Shown: positions 8,390 to 16,937, counted from the first letter of the stretch. The stretch: 64,000 bases of DNA from Pseudomonadota bacterium (GCA_023386155.1 JAEWKH010000071.1:35609-99608); one strand, 5' to 3'. Notes: generated from the letters alone by a model not told the origin. Program-made: numbers and translations.

Positions 8390-9172
8390 TCAGGCCGCCT
8401 TGTCCAGCCGCATCTTCAGGCCCTTGTCCGCCATGTATCCCTTGGCTTCCGCAATCGTGTGGGTGCCGAAGTGGAAGATGGAGGCCGCGAGCACGGCGCT
8501 GGCATGGCCGTCCTTCACGCCATCGACCAGGTGGTCGAGAGTGCCGACGCCGCCGGACGCGATGACCGGCACGGAGACGGCATCGGCGATGGCGCGCACG
8601 AGGGCGAGGTCGTAGCCGCCCTTGGTGCCGTCCCGGTCCATGGAGGTGACCAGCAGTTCCCCTGCCCCCAGTTCCGCCACCTGCCTGGCGAACGCGATGG
8701 CGTCGATGCCGGTGGCGTTGCGTCCGCCATGGGTGAAGATCTCCCAGCGCGGCTCCTCGCCCTCCCCCGACACCTTCTTGGCGTCGATGGCCACGACGAT
8801 GCATTGATTGCCGAACTTCTCCGCGGCCTCGCGCACGAAGTCCGGGTTCTTCACGGCTGCGGTGTTGATCGACACCTTGTCGGCGCCGGCGAGCAGCAGC
8901 TTGCGGATGTCCTCGACCGTGCGCACGCCGCCGCCGACGGTGAGCGGCATGAAGCAGGCCTCGGCCGTGCGCCGCACCACGTCGAGCAGGATCCCCCTCG
9001 CCTCGTGGCTCGCGGCGATGTCGAGGAAGCAGAGCTCGTCGGCGCCTGCCGCGTCATAGGCCTTGGCGGCTTCGACGGGATCGCCCGCATCGACTAGATC
9101 GACAAACTGCACGCCCTTCACGACGCGCCCGTCCTTCACGTCGAGGCAGGGTATGAGACGCACTTTCAGCAT
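8390..9172 (-). CDS. hisF: Imidazole glycerol phosphate synthase, cyclase subunit
   Basis: 260 aa (beta/alpha)8 barrel. HisF uses ammonia from HisH to convert PRFAR into IGP and AICAR. The catalytic Asp11 is visible in IPCLDVKDGRVVKG and the second catalytic Asp in IVVAIDAKKVSG near residue 130. Phosphate-binding loops PLTVGGGVR and IASGGVGTLDHL are present. Its ATG overlaps the hisA stop by one base (TGATG). Confidence 0.98.
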   Translation of the reverse strand: MLKVRLIPCLDVKDGRVVKGVQFVDLVDAGDPVEAAKAYDAAGADELCFLDIAASHEARGILLDVVRRTAEACFMPLTVGGGVRTVEDIRKLLLAGADKVSINTAAVKNPDFVREAAEKFGNQCIVVAIDAKKVSGEGEEPRWEIFTHGGRNATGIDAIAFARQVAELGAGELLVTSMDRDGTKGGYDLALVRAIADAVSVPVIASGGVGTLDHLVDGVKDGHASAVLAASIFHFGTHTIAEAKGYMADKGLKMRLDKAA

Positions 9173-9924
9173 CAGGCGGGTTCCTTGCGCACGGAGCGGA
9201 GCAGCGCCAGCGCCTCTTCCGGGTCGATGCGCCCGTCATAGAGGGCGCGGCCGGAAATGGCGCCGTCGAGGACCGCGCAATCGGGCTGGGTCAGGCGCTC
9301 GATATCGGCCATGGAGGCGAGGCCGCCCGAGGCGATGACCGGGATCGAGACGGCGCGGGCCAGCCCCAGGGTCATCGGGAAGTTGAGGCCCTTGAGGATG
9401 CCGTCGCGGGCGATGTCCGTGTAGATGATCGCGGCCACGCCCGCATCCTCGAAGCGGCGGCCGAGCTCCTCCGCCGACAGGGTCGAGGTCTGGGCCCAGC
9501 CTTCCACGGCCACGAGCCCGTCCTTGGCGTCGATGCCGACCGCGATCCTGCCCGGATGGAGGCGCGCGGCCTCGCGCACGAAGGCGGGGTCGCGCACGGC
9601 GGCCGTGCCGATGATGACGCGGGACACGCCCTTCCCGAGCCAGCCCTCCACGGTCTTCATGTCGCGGATGCCGCCGCCGAGCTGCACCGGGATCGCGACC
9701 CGCTTCAGGATGGTCTCGACGGCCGCCGCATTCATCGGCTTGCCGGCGAAGGCGCCGTCGAGATCGACCACGTGCAGCCATTCGAAGCCCTGGCGCTCGA
9801 AGGTGGCCGCCTGGTCGGCGGGATCGTCGTTGAACACGGTCGCCTGGTCCATGTCGCCCTGGACGAGGCGGACGCAGCGGCCTTCCTTGAGATCGATGGC
9901 AGGATAGAGGATCACGGGCGCCAC
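9172..9924 (-). CDS. hisA: ProFAR isomerase
   Basis: 250 aa, GTG start at 9924 (MAPVILYPAIDLKEG). Same barrel fold as HisF; catalytic Asp11 in AIDLKEG and the second Asp in IAVGIDAKDG near residue 130. Phosphate loops VQLGGGIR and IASGGLASM. Catalyses the Amadori isomerisation of ProFAR to PRFAR. It overlaps the end of hisH by 13 bases, implying coupling. Confidence 0.97.
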   Translation of the reverse strand: MAPVILYPAIDLKEGRCVRLVQGDMDQATVFNDDPADQAATFERQGFEWLHVVDLDGAFAGKPMNAAAVETILKRVAIPVQLGGGIRDMKTVEGWLGKGVSRVIIGTAAVRDPAFVREAARLHPGRIAVGIDAKDGLVAVEGWAQTSTLSAEELGRRFEDAGVAAIIYTDIARDGILKGLNFPMTLGLARAVSIPVIASGGLASMADIERLTQPDCAVLDGAISGRALYDGRIDPEEALALLRSVRKEPA

Positions 9925-10562
9925 CTTAAAAAATTGGCGATGAGCTTGAGGCCGAGCGCCTGGCTCTTCTCGGGATGAAACTGGGTGCCGACGAGATTGT
10001 CCCGTCCGACGATGGCCGTGACCGGGCCGCCGTAATCGGCGGTCGCGATCACGTCGGACGGATCGGCAGGCGTCAGCGCATAGGAATGCACGAAATAGGC
10101 GTGCAGCCCGTCGGGCCCGGTCGGAATGCCGTCGAGCAAGGGGTGCGGCCTGAGCTGCTGGAGCGTGTTCCAGCCCATGTGGGGGATCTTGAGGGACGGA
10201 TCGCTCGGCGTGATCGCCTTCACGTCGCCATGGATCCAGTCGAGCCCGTAGCTCGTGGTATGCTCGAGGCCCCTGGTCGCCATGAGCTGCATGCCGACGC
10301 AGATGCCCAGGAAGGGGCGCTTGTCCTCATGCACGCGCCGCTGCAACGCCTCCACCATGCCGGGCACGGCATCGAGGCCGCGGCGGCAATCGGCGAAGGC
10401 GCCGACCCCCGGCAGCACGATCCGGTCGGCCCTGGCGACGAGGGCCGGGTCGGACGAGACCGTGATGGAAAGATCGAGTTCCGCCTCCCGCGCCGCCCGC
10501 TCGAAGGCCTTGGCGGCGGAATGCAGATTGCCCGACCCATAATCGATGATAACGACGCTCAC
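9912..10562 (-). CDS. hisH: Imidazole glycerol phosphate synthase, glutaminase subunit
   Basis: 216 aa class I glutamine amidotransferase. Catalytic Cys in LGICVGMQLM (about residue 87) and His-Glu in GTQFHPEKSQ near the C-terminus; the oxyanion region LPGVGAFADC is present. Supplies ammonia to HisF. The start is GTG 10562, overlapping the stop of the upstream DUF2628 gene (GTGA). Confidence 0.97.
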   Translation of the reverse strand: MSVVIIDYGSGNLHSAAKAFERAAREAELDLSITVSSDPALVARADRIVLPGVGAFADCRRGLDAVPGMVEALQRRVHEDKRPFLGICVGMQLMATRGLEHTTSYGLDWIHGDVKAITPSDPSLKIPHMGWNTLQQLRPHPLLDGIPTGPDGLHAYFVHSYALTPADPSDVIATADYGGPVTAIVGRDNLVGTQFHPEKSQALGLKLIANFLRWRP

Positions 10563-11062
10563 CGGGGACGCTCCGCATCGGGGAAGAGGCCGATCACCGG
10601 CTCGGACCTCCGGGGGGTGGACAGGACCGGCGAGGCGGCCGGGCCGCGGGGCAGGGTGGCTGGTCTCGCTTCTGGCCTCGCTTGGAGCCAGCGGGCGAAG
10701 GCCTTGGCCTCCGCCTCGTCCTGGTCCTCGGCCGTCACCGCATCGACCATGGGCAGGCCACGGCGGCCCAAGGTCCAGCGCCGCAGGCTGTTGGCCTCGA
10801 GCCCGATCAGACCCTGCAGCAGGAGCTGCGCGACGGAGCCGGCCAGGGGATGCACGTCCAGGAGCGCCATGAGGCCGCCGAAGGCGAAGACCAGGACCAG
10901 CACGCCGATCCCGGCGAGCCAGAGCCGGTGGTAGAAGAACCAGAGGAAGGTGAAGAAGAAGGCCCCCCAGGAAAAGGCGTCCTTCACGAGTTCGGACTCG
11001 TCCAGGGCGGCCGGGTCACCCGGCCGCGCATCGCGCGGAAGGTGCAGGGTATAGGTGGTCAT
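10559..11062 (-). CDS. DUF2628 membrane protein within the his operon
   Basis: 167 aa from ATG 11062 (MTTYTLHLPRDARPGD). Two hydrophobic stretches, AFSWGAFFFTFLWFFYHRLW and GIGVLVLVFAFGGLMALL, precede a charged C-terminal half with EDQDEAEAKAFARWL. The pattern matches DUF2628 proteins commonly found between hisB and hisH in Rhizobiales. Function unknown; its stop overlaps the hisH start, so expression is coupled to histidine synthesis. Confidence 0.85.
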   Translation of the reverse strand: MTTYTLHLPRDARPGDPAALDESELVKDAFSWGAFFFTFLWFFYHRLWLAGIGVLVLVFAFGGLMALLDVHPLAGSVAQLLLQGLIGLEANSLRRWTLGRRGLPMVDAVTAEDQDEAEAKAFARWLQARPEARPATLPRGPAASPVLSTPRRSEPVIGLFPDAERPR

Positions 11063-11129
11063 GGCGACGTTCCTCAGGTCCTGTCCGGTGAGGTGATGCT
11101 GGCGTGCTCGCCGGACAGGCATCTCTTCG

Positions 11130-11241
11130 AGCATCGGACCCAAAAGTGGATTCCACTCTTGGGATTGATCCGACGCTCAATTCCTAAGATGGCGCATCGT
11201 TTGGCGCGGAAAACCGGTGTCCACTTTTCCGCACGATGCGC
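11130..11241 (+). repeat. Two-hairpin dispersed element, copy A
   Basis: The left hairpin begins AGCATCGGACCCAAAAGTGG and closes near CCGACGCTC. The right hairpin runs from GCGCATCGTTTGG to ACGATGCGC and contains AAAACCGG and CCACTTTT. Lies between DUF2628 and hisB; the hisB stop is a few bases beyond its right edge. Confidence 0.85.
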
Positions 11242-11248
11242 GATCGAT

Positions 11249-11836
11249 TTAGAGCGTACCCTTGGTGGAGGGAACGCGGCCCTCTTCCCTTGGGTCCAGT
11301 GCTACGGCCTGACGCAAGGCCCGTGCCAGGCCCTTGAAGCAGCTCTCGGCGATATGGTGGCTGTTCTCGCCGTAGAGCGTCTCCACATGCAGGGTCAGGC
11401 CCGCATTGATGGCGAACGCCTGGTGGAACTCGCGAACCAGCTCGGTGTCGAAGACGCCGATCTTCTCGGTCGGGAAGGTGGTCCGGAACACCAGGAAGGG
11501 GCGGCCCGATATGTCGAGAGCCACGCGGGTCAAGGTCTCGTCCATCGGGAGATGGATGTCGGCATAGCGCGAGATGCCCTTTTTATCGCCAAGCGCCTGC
11601 AGGATGGCCTGACCCAGCGCGATCCCGGTATCCTCGGTCGTATGATGCTGGTCCACATGCAGGTCGCCGGTCACCTTCACGGTCAGGTCGAAGAGACCGT
11701 GCCGGGCGAACAGTTCGAGCATATGGTCGAGGAAGCCGACCCCCGTGGAGATCTCGGCCTTGCCGGTGCCATCGAGGGCAATCGACACGGCGACATCGGT
11801 CTCGGCGGTGCGACGGCTGACGCTCGCGGAGCGCAT
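11249..11836 (-). CDS. hisB: Imidazoleglycerol-phosphate dehydratase
   Basis: 195 aa monofunctional HisB (no HolPase domain). Dehydrates IGP to imidazole acetol phosphate. Mn-binding motifs GVGFLDHMLELFARHG and DQHHTTEDTGIALGQA are present, with the second set in GENSHHIAESCFKGLARAL. ATG 11836 is chosen because AAGGA lies 8 bases upstream; ATG 11839 is also possible. First gene of the leftward his block. Confidence 0.97.
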   Translation of the reverse strand: MRSASVSRRTAETDVAVSIALDGTGKAEISTGVGFLDHMLELFARHGLFDLTVKVTGDLHVDQHHTTEDTGIALGQAILQALGDKKGISRYADIHLPMDETLTRVALDISGRPFLVFRTTFPTEKIGVFDTELVREFHQAFAINAGLTLHVETLYGENSHHIAESCFKGLARALRQAVALDPREEGRVPSTKGTL

Positions 11837-11971
11837 CATCAAAATCCTTTGCGGAACAAGAGACGAGGCCTTCTAGCAAGGAGCGCGGAGAATTGCCACA
11901 GGGCGGGTGTGTTTCTCTCTCCCTTGCGGGGAGGGGAGCATCCGCGTTGCTTTCGAGCGATGAATGACTAG

Positions 11972-12083
11972 AGCATCGGACCCAAAAGTGGACCCACTTT
12001 TGGGATTCGATCCGATGCTCAATCCCTCAAGCGGCGCATCGTTGAGCGCGAAAAACCGGGTCCACTTTTCCGCACGATGCGCT
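11972..12083 (+). repeat. Two-hairpin dispersed element, copy B
   Basis: A near-perfect copy. Left hairpin AGCATCGGACCCAAAAGTGG with the complementary CCACTTTTGGG and TCCGATGCT, then right hairpin GCGCATCGTTGAGCGCG to ACGATGCGCT. Fills most of the space between the divergent hisB and hslV genes. Confidence 0.9.
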
Positions 12084-12136
12084 AAGTGAGGGTCCGAAGA
12101 TCCTTATCCTTCCCGCCCCTCCGGAGTTTGACCCTC

Positions 12137-12691
12137 GTGTCCGAAGACGCCACCCCCCGCATGCACGCCACCACGATCCTCATGGTCCGCAAGGGCGGCC
12201 GCGTCGTCATCGGCGGCGACGGGCAGGTGAGCCTGGGGCAGACCGTGGTGAAGGGCAACGCGCGCAAGGTCCGCCGCCTCGCCAAGGGCGGGGTGATCGG
12301 CGGCTTCGCCGGTTCCACGGCCGATGCCTTCACCCTGTTCGAGCGCCTCGAGGCCAAGCTGGAGCAGTATCCTGGCCAGCTCACCCGCGCCTGCGTGGAG
12401 CTCACCAAGGACTGGCGCACCGACCGCTACCTGCGCCGCCTGGAGGCGATGATGCTGGTGGCCGACAAGGATGTCGGCCTGCTCCTCTCCGGCGCCGGCG
12501 ACGTGCTGGAGCCGGAAAACGGCATCATGGCCATCGGGTCCGGGGGCAATTACGCCCTCGCGGCGGCGCGGGCGCTCGCCGATTCCGACATGGACGCGGA
12601 AGCCATCGTGCGCCGGTCTCTGGCCATTGCCGCCGAGATCTGCGTCTATACCAATGCGAACATCGTCATCGAGACCCTGGATGAGACCTGA
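12137..12691 (+). CDS. hslV: ATP-dependent protease subunit HslV
   Basis: 184 aa from GTG 12137; an alternative start is ATG 12161 (MHATTIL). Proteasome-beta-like peptidase; the processed N-terminal Thr is the first T of HATTILMVRKGG. The core GGDGQVSLGQTVVKGNARKV and GGFAGSTADAFTLFERLE are diagnostic. Forms dodecamers capped by HslU. An hslVU pair, with a palindromic element in the 114-bp gap. Confidence 0.95.
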   Translation: MSEDATPRMHATTILMVRKGGRVVIGGDGQVSLGQTVVKGNARKVRRLAKGGVIGGFAGSTADAFTLFERLEAKLEQYPGQLTRACVELTKDWRTDRYLRRLEAMMLVADKDVGLLLSGAGDVLEPENGIMAIGSGGNYALAAARALADSDMDAEAIVRRSLAIAAEICVYTNANIVIETLDET

Positions 12692-12696
12692 TATCC

Positions 12697-12785
12697 GTCA
12701 TGGCCGGACGTGTCCCGGCCATCCGCGTCTTGAGAACCGCCGCGCCGCAAGGCGTGGATCCCCGGACCGGGTCCGGGGGATGACG
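12697..12785. repeat. Palindromic intergenic element between hslV and hslU
   Basis: Begins GTCATGGCCGGACGTGTCCC, in which GGCCGG..CCGGCC forms a hairpin, and ends in CCCCGGACCGGGTCCGGGG followed by ATGAC. Same family as 22363-22450. It would form stable hairpins in the hslVU transcript. Confidence 0.65.
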
Positions 12786-12805
12786 ACAAAGAGCCAAGAG
12801 ATCCC

Positions 12806-14119
12806 ATGACCACCTTTTCCCCCCGCGAAATCGTTTCCGAACTCGACCGCTACATCGTCGGTCAGAACGACGCCAAGCGCGCGGTCGCCATTGCGCTCCG
12901 CAACCGCTGGCGCCGGCAGCAGCTCGAAGGCTCCCTGCGTGAGGAGGTGGCACCGAAGAACATCCTCATGATCGGCCCGACCGGCTGCGGCAAGACCGAG
13001 ATTTCGCGGCGGCTGGCCAAGCTCGCGGGCGCGCCCTTCATCAAGATCGAGGCGACCAAGTTCACGGAGGTCGGCTATGTGGGCCGCGACGTGGAGCAGA
13101 TCGTGCGCGATCTCGTGGAGATCGGCATCGGCCTCGTGAAGGAGGAACGTCGCCGCCAGGTTCAGGCCAAGGCCCATGTGGCGGCGGAAGAGCGCGTGCT
13201 CGACGCCCTGGTCGGCTCGACGGCCAGCGCCGTGACCCGCGACTCGTTCCGCCGCAAGCTGCGCGCCAACGAGCTCGACGACAAGGAGATCGAGGTCGAG
13301 CTGCAATCCGGCGGAGGGCAGGGGATGCCCATGTTCGAGATTCCCGGCATGCCCGGCGCGTCGGTCGGCGCCATCAATCTCTCCGACATGTTCGGCAAGG
13401 CGTTCGGCGGCGGACGCGCGAAAACCCGCCGCACCACCGTGCGCGAGGCCTATGAGCCGCTGGTGACCGAGGAGGCCGACAAGCTGATCGACCAGGACGC
13501 CATCGTCCAGGAGGCGCTGCGCCAGGTGGAGAACAACGGCATCGTGTTCCTCGACGAGATCGACAAGATCGCCGGCCGCGAGGGCCGCACCGGCGCCGAC
13601 GTCTCCCGCGAGGGCGTGCAGCGCGACCTGCTGCCGCTGATCGAAGGCACCACGGTCTCGACGAAATACGGGCCGGTGAAGACGGACCACATCCTCTTCA
13701 TCGCGTCCGGCGCGTTCCATGTGTCGAAGCCGTCGGACCTGCTGCCGGAACTGCAGGGCCGCCTGCCGATCCGCGTCGAGCTCGCGCCGCTGACGGTGGA
13801 TGATTTCAAGCGCATCCTCACCGAGACCGAAGCGAGCCTCATCAAGCAGTCGGTCGCCCTGATGGAGACCGAGGGCGTGAGCCTCGTCTTCACGGACGAC
13901 GCCATCGATGCGCTCGCGCAAGTCGCCGTCGACGTGAACAACTCGGTCGAGAATATCGGCGCCCGCCGCCTTCAGACCGTGCTGGAGCGCGTGCTCGACG
14001 ACGTCTCGTTCACGGCGCCCGACCGCTCGGGCGAAACGGTGACCATCGACGCCGCCTATGTGCGCGGCGAGGTGGAGTCGCTGGCGAAGAACACGGATCT
14101 GAGCCGGTTCATTCTTTGA
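12806..14119 (+). CDS. hslU: HslU ATPase/unfoldase
   Basis: 437 aa AAA+ Clp/Hsp100 protein. N-domain SPREIVSELDRYIVGQNDAK, Walker A GPTGCGKTEISRRLA, I-domain about residues 110-230, Walker B IVFLDEIDKIAGR, sensor-2 region ENIGARRLQTVLERVLDDV, and the C-terminal tail DLSRFIL that inserts into HslV. Unfolds substrates for HslV degradation. Confidence 0.98.
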   Translation: MTTFSPREIVSELDRYIVGQNDAKRAVAIALRNRWRRQQLEGSLREEVAPKNILMIGPTGCGKTEISRRLAKLAGAPFIKIEATKFTEVGYVGRDVEQIVRDLVEIGIGLVKEERRRQVQAKAHVAAEERVLDALVGSTASAVTRDSFRRKLRANELDDKEIEVELQSGGGQGMPMFEIPGMPGASVGAINLSDMFGKAFGGGRAKTRRTTVREAYEPLVTEEADKLIDQDAIVQEALRQVENNGIVFLDEIDKIAGREGRTGADVSREGVQRDLLPLIEGTTVSTKYGPVKTDHILFIASGAFHVSKPSDLLPELQGRLPIRVELAPLTVDDFKRILTETEASLIKQSVALMETEGVSLVFTDDAIDALAQVAVDVNNSVENIGARRLQTVLERVLDDVSFTAPDRSGETVTIDAAYVRGEVESLAKNTDLSRFIL

Positions 14120-14130
14120 CCGCTCCTACT

Positions 14131-14171
14131 GTCATTCCGGGCCCGGTTCTTACGGACCGCCCCGGAATGAC
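14131..14171. repeat. Short palindromic element, GTCATTCCGGG type
   Basis: GTCATTCCGGGCCCGG at the left and CCCCGGAATGACGG at the right form an inverted repeat. A longer relative is at 50518-50653. Lies just after hslU, upstream of the DNA glycosylase gene. Confidence 0.6.
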
Positions 14172-14220
14172 GGTGAGGATCGGAACGGAACCACTGTCCC
14201 GATTCGCGACTTGCCTGGGG

Positions 14221-14991
14221 ATGAATCCGGACCTGCAGGACCTCAAGGCCAAGGCGCTGGCGATCCATCGGCGCCTCTGCGAGGTCTATGACTGCCCGGT
14301 TCCGTATTTTCATTCCTTCGATCCGCTGAGCGAGCTGGTTTCCTCTCTCCTCTCCCATCGCACCCGCAACGCGGATTCCGGCCGCGCCTTCAAGGCCCTC
14401 AGGGCACGCTACGCCGATTGGCGCGCGATGATGAGCGCGCCCGCTGAGGACGTGGAGGCGACGATCGCGGGGGTGACCTGGCCGGAGCAGAAGGCGCCGC
14501 GCCTGCAGGCGGTGCTGCGCGCCATCGACGAGCGGCATGGCAGCCTCGCGCTGGATTTCCTCGGCGCCATGCCGGTCGAGGAGGCGAGGGCGTGGCTCGA
14601 AAGCATTCCAGGGATCGGCCCGAAGACGAGCGCGGCGGTGCTGTCGTTCTCGCTGCTGCGGAAAGCCGCCCTTCCCGTCGACAGCCATCATCACCGCGTC
14701 GCGCAGCGCACCGGGCTCATCCCGCAATCGATGGCCGTCGGGCCGTCTCACGCGACACTCGCCGCCCTGCTGCCGGAGGATTGGGACGCCCAGGCGGTCT
14801 ATGACCATCACGAGGTCATGATGCTGCACGGCCAGCGCTGCTGCTTCTTCAAGAGCCCGGCCTGCGGACGCTGCGCGATCCTCGATCTCTGTCCGACCGG
14901 GCAGGGGCGTGCGGAAGCCGGACGCCCCGTTGCCCTGAAGCCCGAAAGCATTCCGGAGGAGCATGGGTCCTCACGTTCCCGCGAGAGATAG
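14221..14991 (+). CDS. Endonuclease III-like HhH-GPD DNA glycosylase with 4Fe-4S cluster
   Basis: 256 aa. The helix-hairpin-helix LESIPGIGPKTSAAVLSF carries the Lys corresponding to the EndoIII nucleophile, and VDSHHHRVAQRTGL carries the catalytic Asp. Near the C-terminus four cysteines fit the C-X6-C-X2-C-X5-C iron-sulfur pattern, ending CGRCAILDLC. It is probably a base-excision repair enzyme but diverged from canonical Nth, so the lesion is uncertain. Start at ATG 14221; in-frame upstream codons run into the repeat at 14131-14171. Confidence 0.87.
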   Translation: MNPDLQDLKAKALAIHRRLCEVYDCPVPYFHSFDPLSELVSSLLSHRTRNADSGRAFKALRARYADWRAMMSAPAEDVEATIAGVTWPEQKAPRLQAVLRAIDERHGSLALDFLGAMPVEEARAWLESIPGIGPKTSAAVLSFSLLRKAALPVDSHHHRVAQRTGLIPQSMAVGPSHATLAALLPEDWDAQAVYDHHEVMMLHGQRCCFFKSPACGRCAILDLCPTGQGRAEAGRPVALKPESIPEEHGSSRSRER

Positions 14992-15010
14992 ACCGAAATT
15001 CCTCGAAAAG

Positions 15011-15036
15011 GGAACGACCGGCGGGTCCCCGGCGTT
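15011..15036 (+). promoter_or_regulatory. EcfG-type general stress promoter for the BA14K gene
   Basis: GGAAC at 15011-15015, exactly 17 bases, then CGTT at 15033-15036. This is the published consensus for the alphaproteobacterial extracytoplasmic-function sigma factor EcfG (GGAAC-N16/17-CGTT). Transcription would start near 15043, about 20 bases before the ATG. The assignment is by motif only. Confidence 0.75.
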
Positions 15037-15063
15037 CGCCCCCACGATCGGAGGAGTTTGCTC

Positions 15064-15555
15064 ATGCGTAAGTTCATCCTGGCTGCCGCTGTCACGGCAG
15101 CCTTCGGCCTCGCCGCTCCGGCTTCTGCCGCCGAGGTGCGGACCACCCCGCTTCATGCCCTCGCCGCCGCGGTACAGAACGGTGACGTGAACGTCACCTA
15201 CGTGCAGGATTACTATCGTCCTCGCGGCGTCCGGAACAATTATCGTGCCGCTCGCCGTTACGCGGGGCCCGGCCGCTATTATCGCGGCGACCCGCGCTAC
15301 GTGCAGCGTCGCTATTATGGCCCCGGCCGCTACGGCTATTACGGGCCCCGCTATTACCGCCGCGATTACGGCTCGGCCGCAGCAGCGGGCGCCCTCGGCC
15401 TTGCGACCGGCGCCATCGTCGGCGGCGCCATCGCCCAGTCCCAGGCTGCCCCGGTCTATCAGGGCAACGCCTATTGCGCCCAGCGCTTCCGGTCCTACGA
15501 CCCGGCTTCGGGCACCTATCTGGGCTATGACGGTCGGCGCCATCCCTGCCCGTAA
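15064..15555 (+). CDS. Secreted BA14K-family protein
   Basis: 163 aa from ATG 15064, with GGAGGAG 8 bases upstream. The signal peptide MRKFILAAAVTAAFGLAAPA is cleaved after ASA. The middle is a Tyr/Arg/Gly-rich low-complexity region (RYYRGDPRYVQRRYYGPGRY) and then a Gly/Ala hydrophobic stretch. The C-terminus is the BA14K signature: YCAQRFRSYDPASGTYLGYD followed by GRRHPC, with two Cys. BA14K of Brucella is an immunoreactive lectin-like envelope protein. Likely exported to the periplasm or surface. An EcfG-type promoter upstream suggests general stress control. Confidence 0.88.
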   Translation: MRKFILAAAVTAAFGLAAPASAAEVRTTPLHALAAAVQNGDVNVTYVQDYYRPRGVRNNYRAARRYAGPGRYYRGDPRYVQRRYYGPGRYGYYGPRYYRRDYGSAAAAGALGLATGAIVGGAIAQSQAAPVYQGNAYCAQRFRSYDPASGTYLGYDGRRHPCP

Positions 15556-15578
15556 GACGGGCGAAGGATCAAAGAACG

Positions 15579-15607
15579 AAGCGGGCCATTCGGCCCGCTT
15601 CTTTTTC
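15579..15607 (+). terminator. Rho-independent terminator after the BA14K gene
   Basis: AAGCGGGCC (15579-15587) pairs with GGCCCGCTT (15592-15600) around a 4-nt loop and is followed by CTTTTT. It is plus-strand polarised, 24 bases past the stop, and also separates the gene from convergent ridA. Confidence 0.88.
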
Positions 15608-15622
15608 GAGGATGTCGGAAGC

Positions 15623-15973
15623 TTACTTCGCCGCGATGACGGCGATCTCGACCTTGAAGGCCGGCGCCGCGAGCTTCGCCTCGACGGTCGCGCGGGCAGG
15701 GGTGTTGCCGGCCGAGACCCAGGCATCCCACACGGCGTTCATCTCCTGGAACGTGCCCATGTCGGTGAGCCAGATATTGGCCATCAGGATCTTCGACTTG
15801 TCGGTTCCGGCCTCGGCCAGAAGGCTGTCGATGATCGAGAGGATCTCCTTCGTCTGCTCGGTGACGCTTTGCCCGGCGGTCTGGTTGGCGACCTGGCCGG
15901 CGAGATAGACCGTGTTGCCGTGAACGACGGCGCCGCTCATGCGCGGACCGGGCTTGATGCGTTGGATCGTCAT
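15623..15973 (-). CDS. RidA/YjgF family enamine/imine deaminase
   Basis: 116 aa, the standard RidA length. Shows VVHGNTVYLAGQVANQTAG at the N-terminal strand and NTPARATVEAKLAAPAFKVE with the substrate-carboxylate-binding Arg in PARA. RidA hydrolyses reactive 2-aminoacrylate and related enamines from PLP enzymes. Cytosolic homotrimer. Faces the BA14K gene. Confidence 0.93.
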   Translation of the reverse strand: MTIQRIKPGPRMSGAVVHGNTVYLAGQVANQTAGQSVTEQTKEILSIIDSLLAEAGTDKSKILMANIWLTDMGTFQEMNAVWDAWVSAGNTPARATVEAKLAAPAFKVEIAVIAAK

Positions 15974-16054
15974 GGAATGTCCTTGTGCCTTTTTCCGGAA
16001 CAGGTGAGATCTGCCTTTTCGGGGGCAGGGGGCTTCAGGTCAAGAGCATCGGTA

Positions 16055-16669
16055 TCAGTAGAGAGTCGTACGCTGCCGTTCCGGCAGCGCCCTGTCGTAG
16101 GCTTCCCCCCCCGCCTGGTTGTCCGACAGGGCCGCGAGGATCTGGCCGGCGCTCGGCAGGGAGCTCCGCGCCACGTGCCTGTCCGGGTTCCACAATTCCG
16201 AGCGCAGGATCGCGCGGGCGCATTGGAAAAAGACCGCTTCCACCGCGATCGTGATCACCGATCTCGGGGCCTTGCCGTCGACGGCGAAGCTCTCGAGCAG
16301 GGCGGGCTCGACCGAGATCGCCGCTCGGCCGTTGACCCGCAGGGTCTCGCCGATGCCGGGAATCAGGAACAGCAGGGCAATTTGGGGATCGCGCACGATG
16401 TTGCGCAGCGAATCGATCCGGTTGTTGCCCCGCCGGTCCGGCAGCAGCAGGGTTTTCTCGTCCTGGACCCGCACGAAGCCCGGCCCGTCGCCGCGTGGGG
16501 AGCAGTCGAGCCCCTCCGGCCCGCGCGTCGCCAGCGCCACGAAGGGCGCGGCCGCGATGAAGGCGCGGTACGCGGGAACGACGCGGTCCGTTTCCTTCAG
16601 GAGCGACGCCGCGCCGACCTCGCCATAGAGCGATTCGAGTTCCGTGAGGCTGTTGATGATGTGGGACAT
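16055..16669 (-). CDS. Pyridoxamine 5'-phosphate oxidase-like flavin-binding protein
   Basis: 204 aa from ATG 16669 (MSHIINSLTELESLYGEVGA). Split-barrel FMN-binding fold: AYRAFIAAAPFVALATRGPE, then DCSPRGDGPGFVRVQDEKTL and LLLPDRRGNNRIDSLRNIV, the layout of MSMEG_1061-type proteins. FMN or F420 redox activity is inferred from the family; the substrate is unknown. The upstream in-frame codons to 16726 look unconserved. Confidence 0.87.
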   Translation of the reverse strand: MSHIINSLTELESLYGEVGAASLLKETDRVVPAYRAFIAAAPFVALATRGPEGLDCSPRGDGPGFVRVQDEKTLLLPDRRGNNRIDSLRNIVRDPQIALLFLIPGIGETLRVNGRAAISVEPALLESFAVDGKAPRSVITIAVEAVFFQCARAILRSELWNPDRHVARSSLPSAGQILAALSDNQAGGEAYDRALPERQRTTLY

Positions 16670-16748
16670 GATTCGCGCCGTGATCCTGACGCCCCCTGAC
16701 TGACACGAAAGGGCAGGATTGATCAAAGGGCTTCCGCTTCAGGTTACG

Positions 16749-16937
16749 TCAACGTCCTCGGGAGAATGCGTTATAATGAAAAATATAACCGCCGAACGCT
16801 GTGCTCTCCGCCTCACGCGCGTCTCGTTCTGCGTCCACATCCACCTGGACGACGAACTCAGCCTCGATGCGTGACGTGGCTGTGCCGGGATTTTCCGAAT
16901 GTGGCTTGAGCAGAAACTGATGAACAGCAGGCCTCAC
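16749..16937 (-). CDS. Possible small protein, 62 aa, coupled to the gene at 16934-17305
   Basis: GTG start overlapping the TGA of the preceding gene (GTGA), which is the only strong argument that it is translated. Sequence includes IEAEFVVQVDVDAERDAREA and ends YIFHYNAFSRGR. No family recognised. It could also be the broken start of a longer gene or a chance frame. Composition is less GC-rich than the surroundings, like its partner. Confidence 0.3.
   Translation of the reverse strand: MRPAVHQFLLKPHSENPGTATSRIEAEFVVQVDVDAERDAREAESTAFGGYIFHYNAFSRGR

Noticed and set aside
11837..12136. Histidine leader/attenuator upstream of hisB
   Set aside because: No run of His codons in a short frame; the structured sequence there is the dispersed two-hairpin element, also present at unrelated loci.
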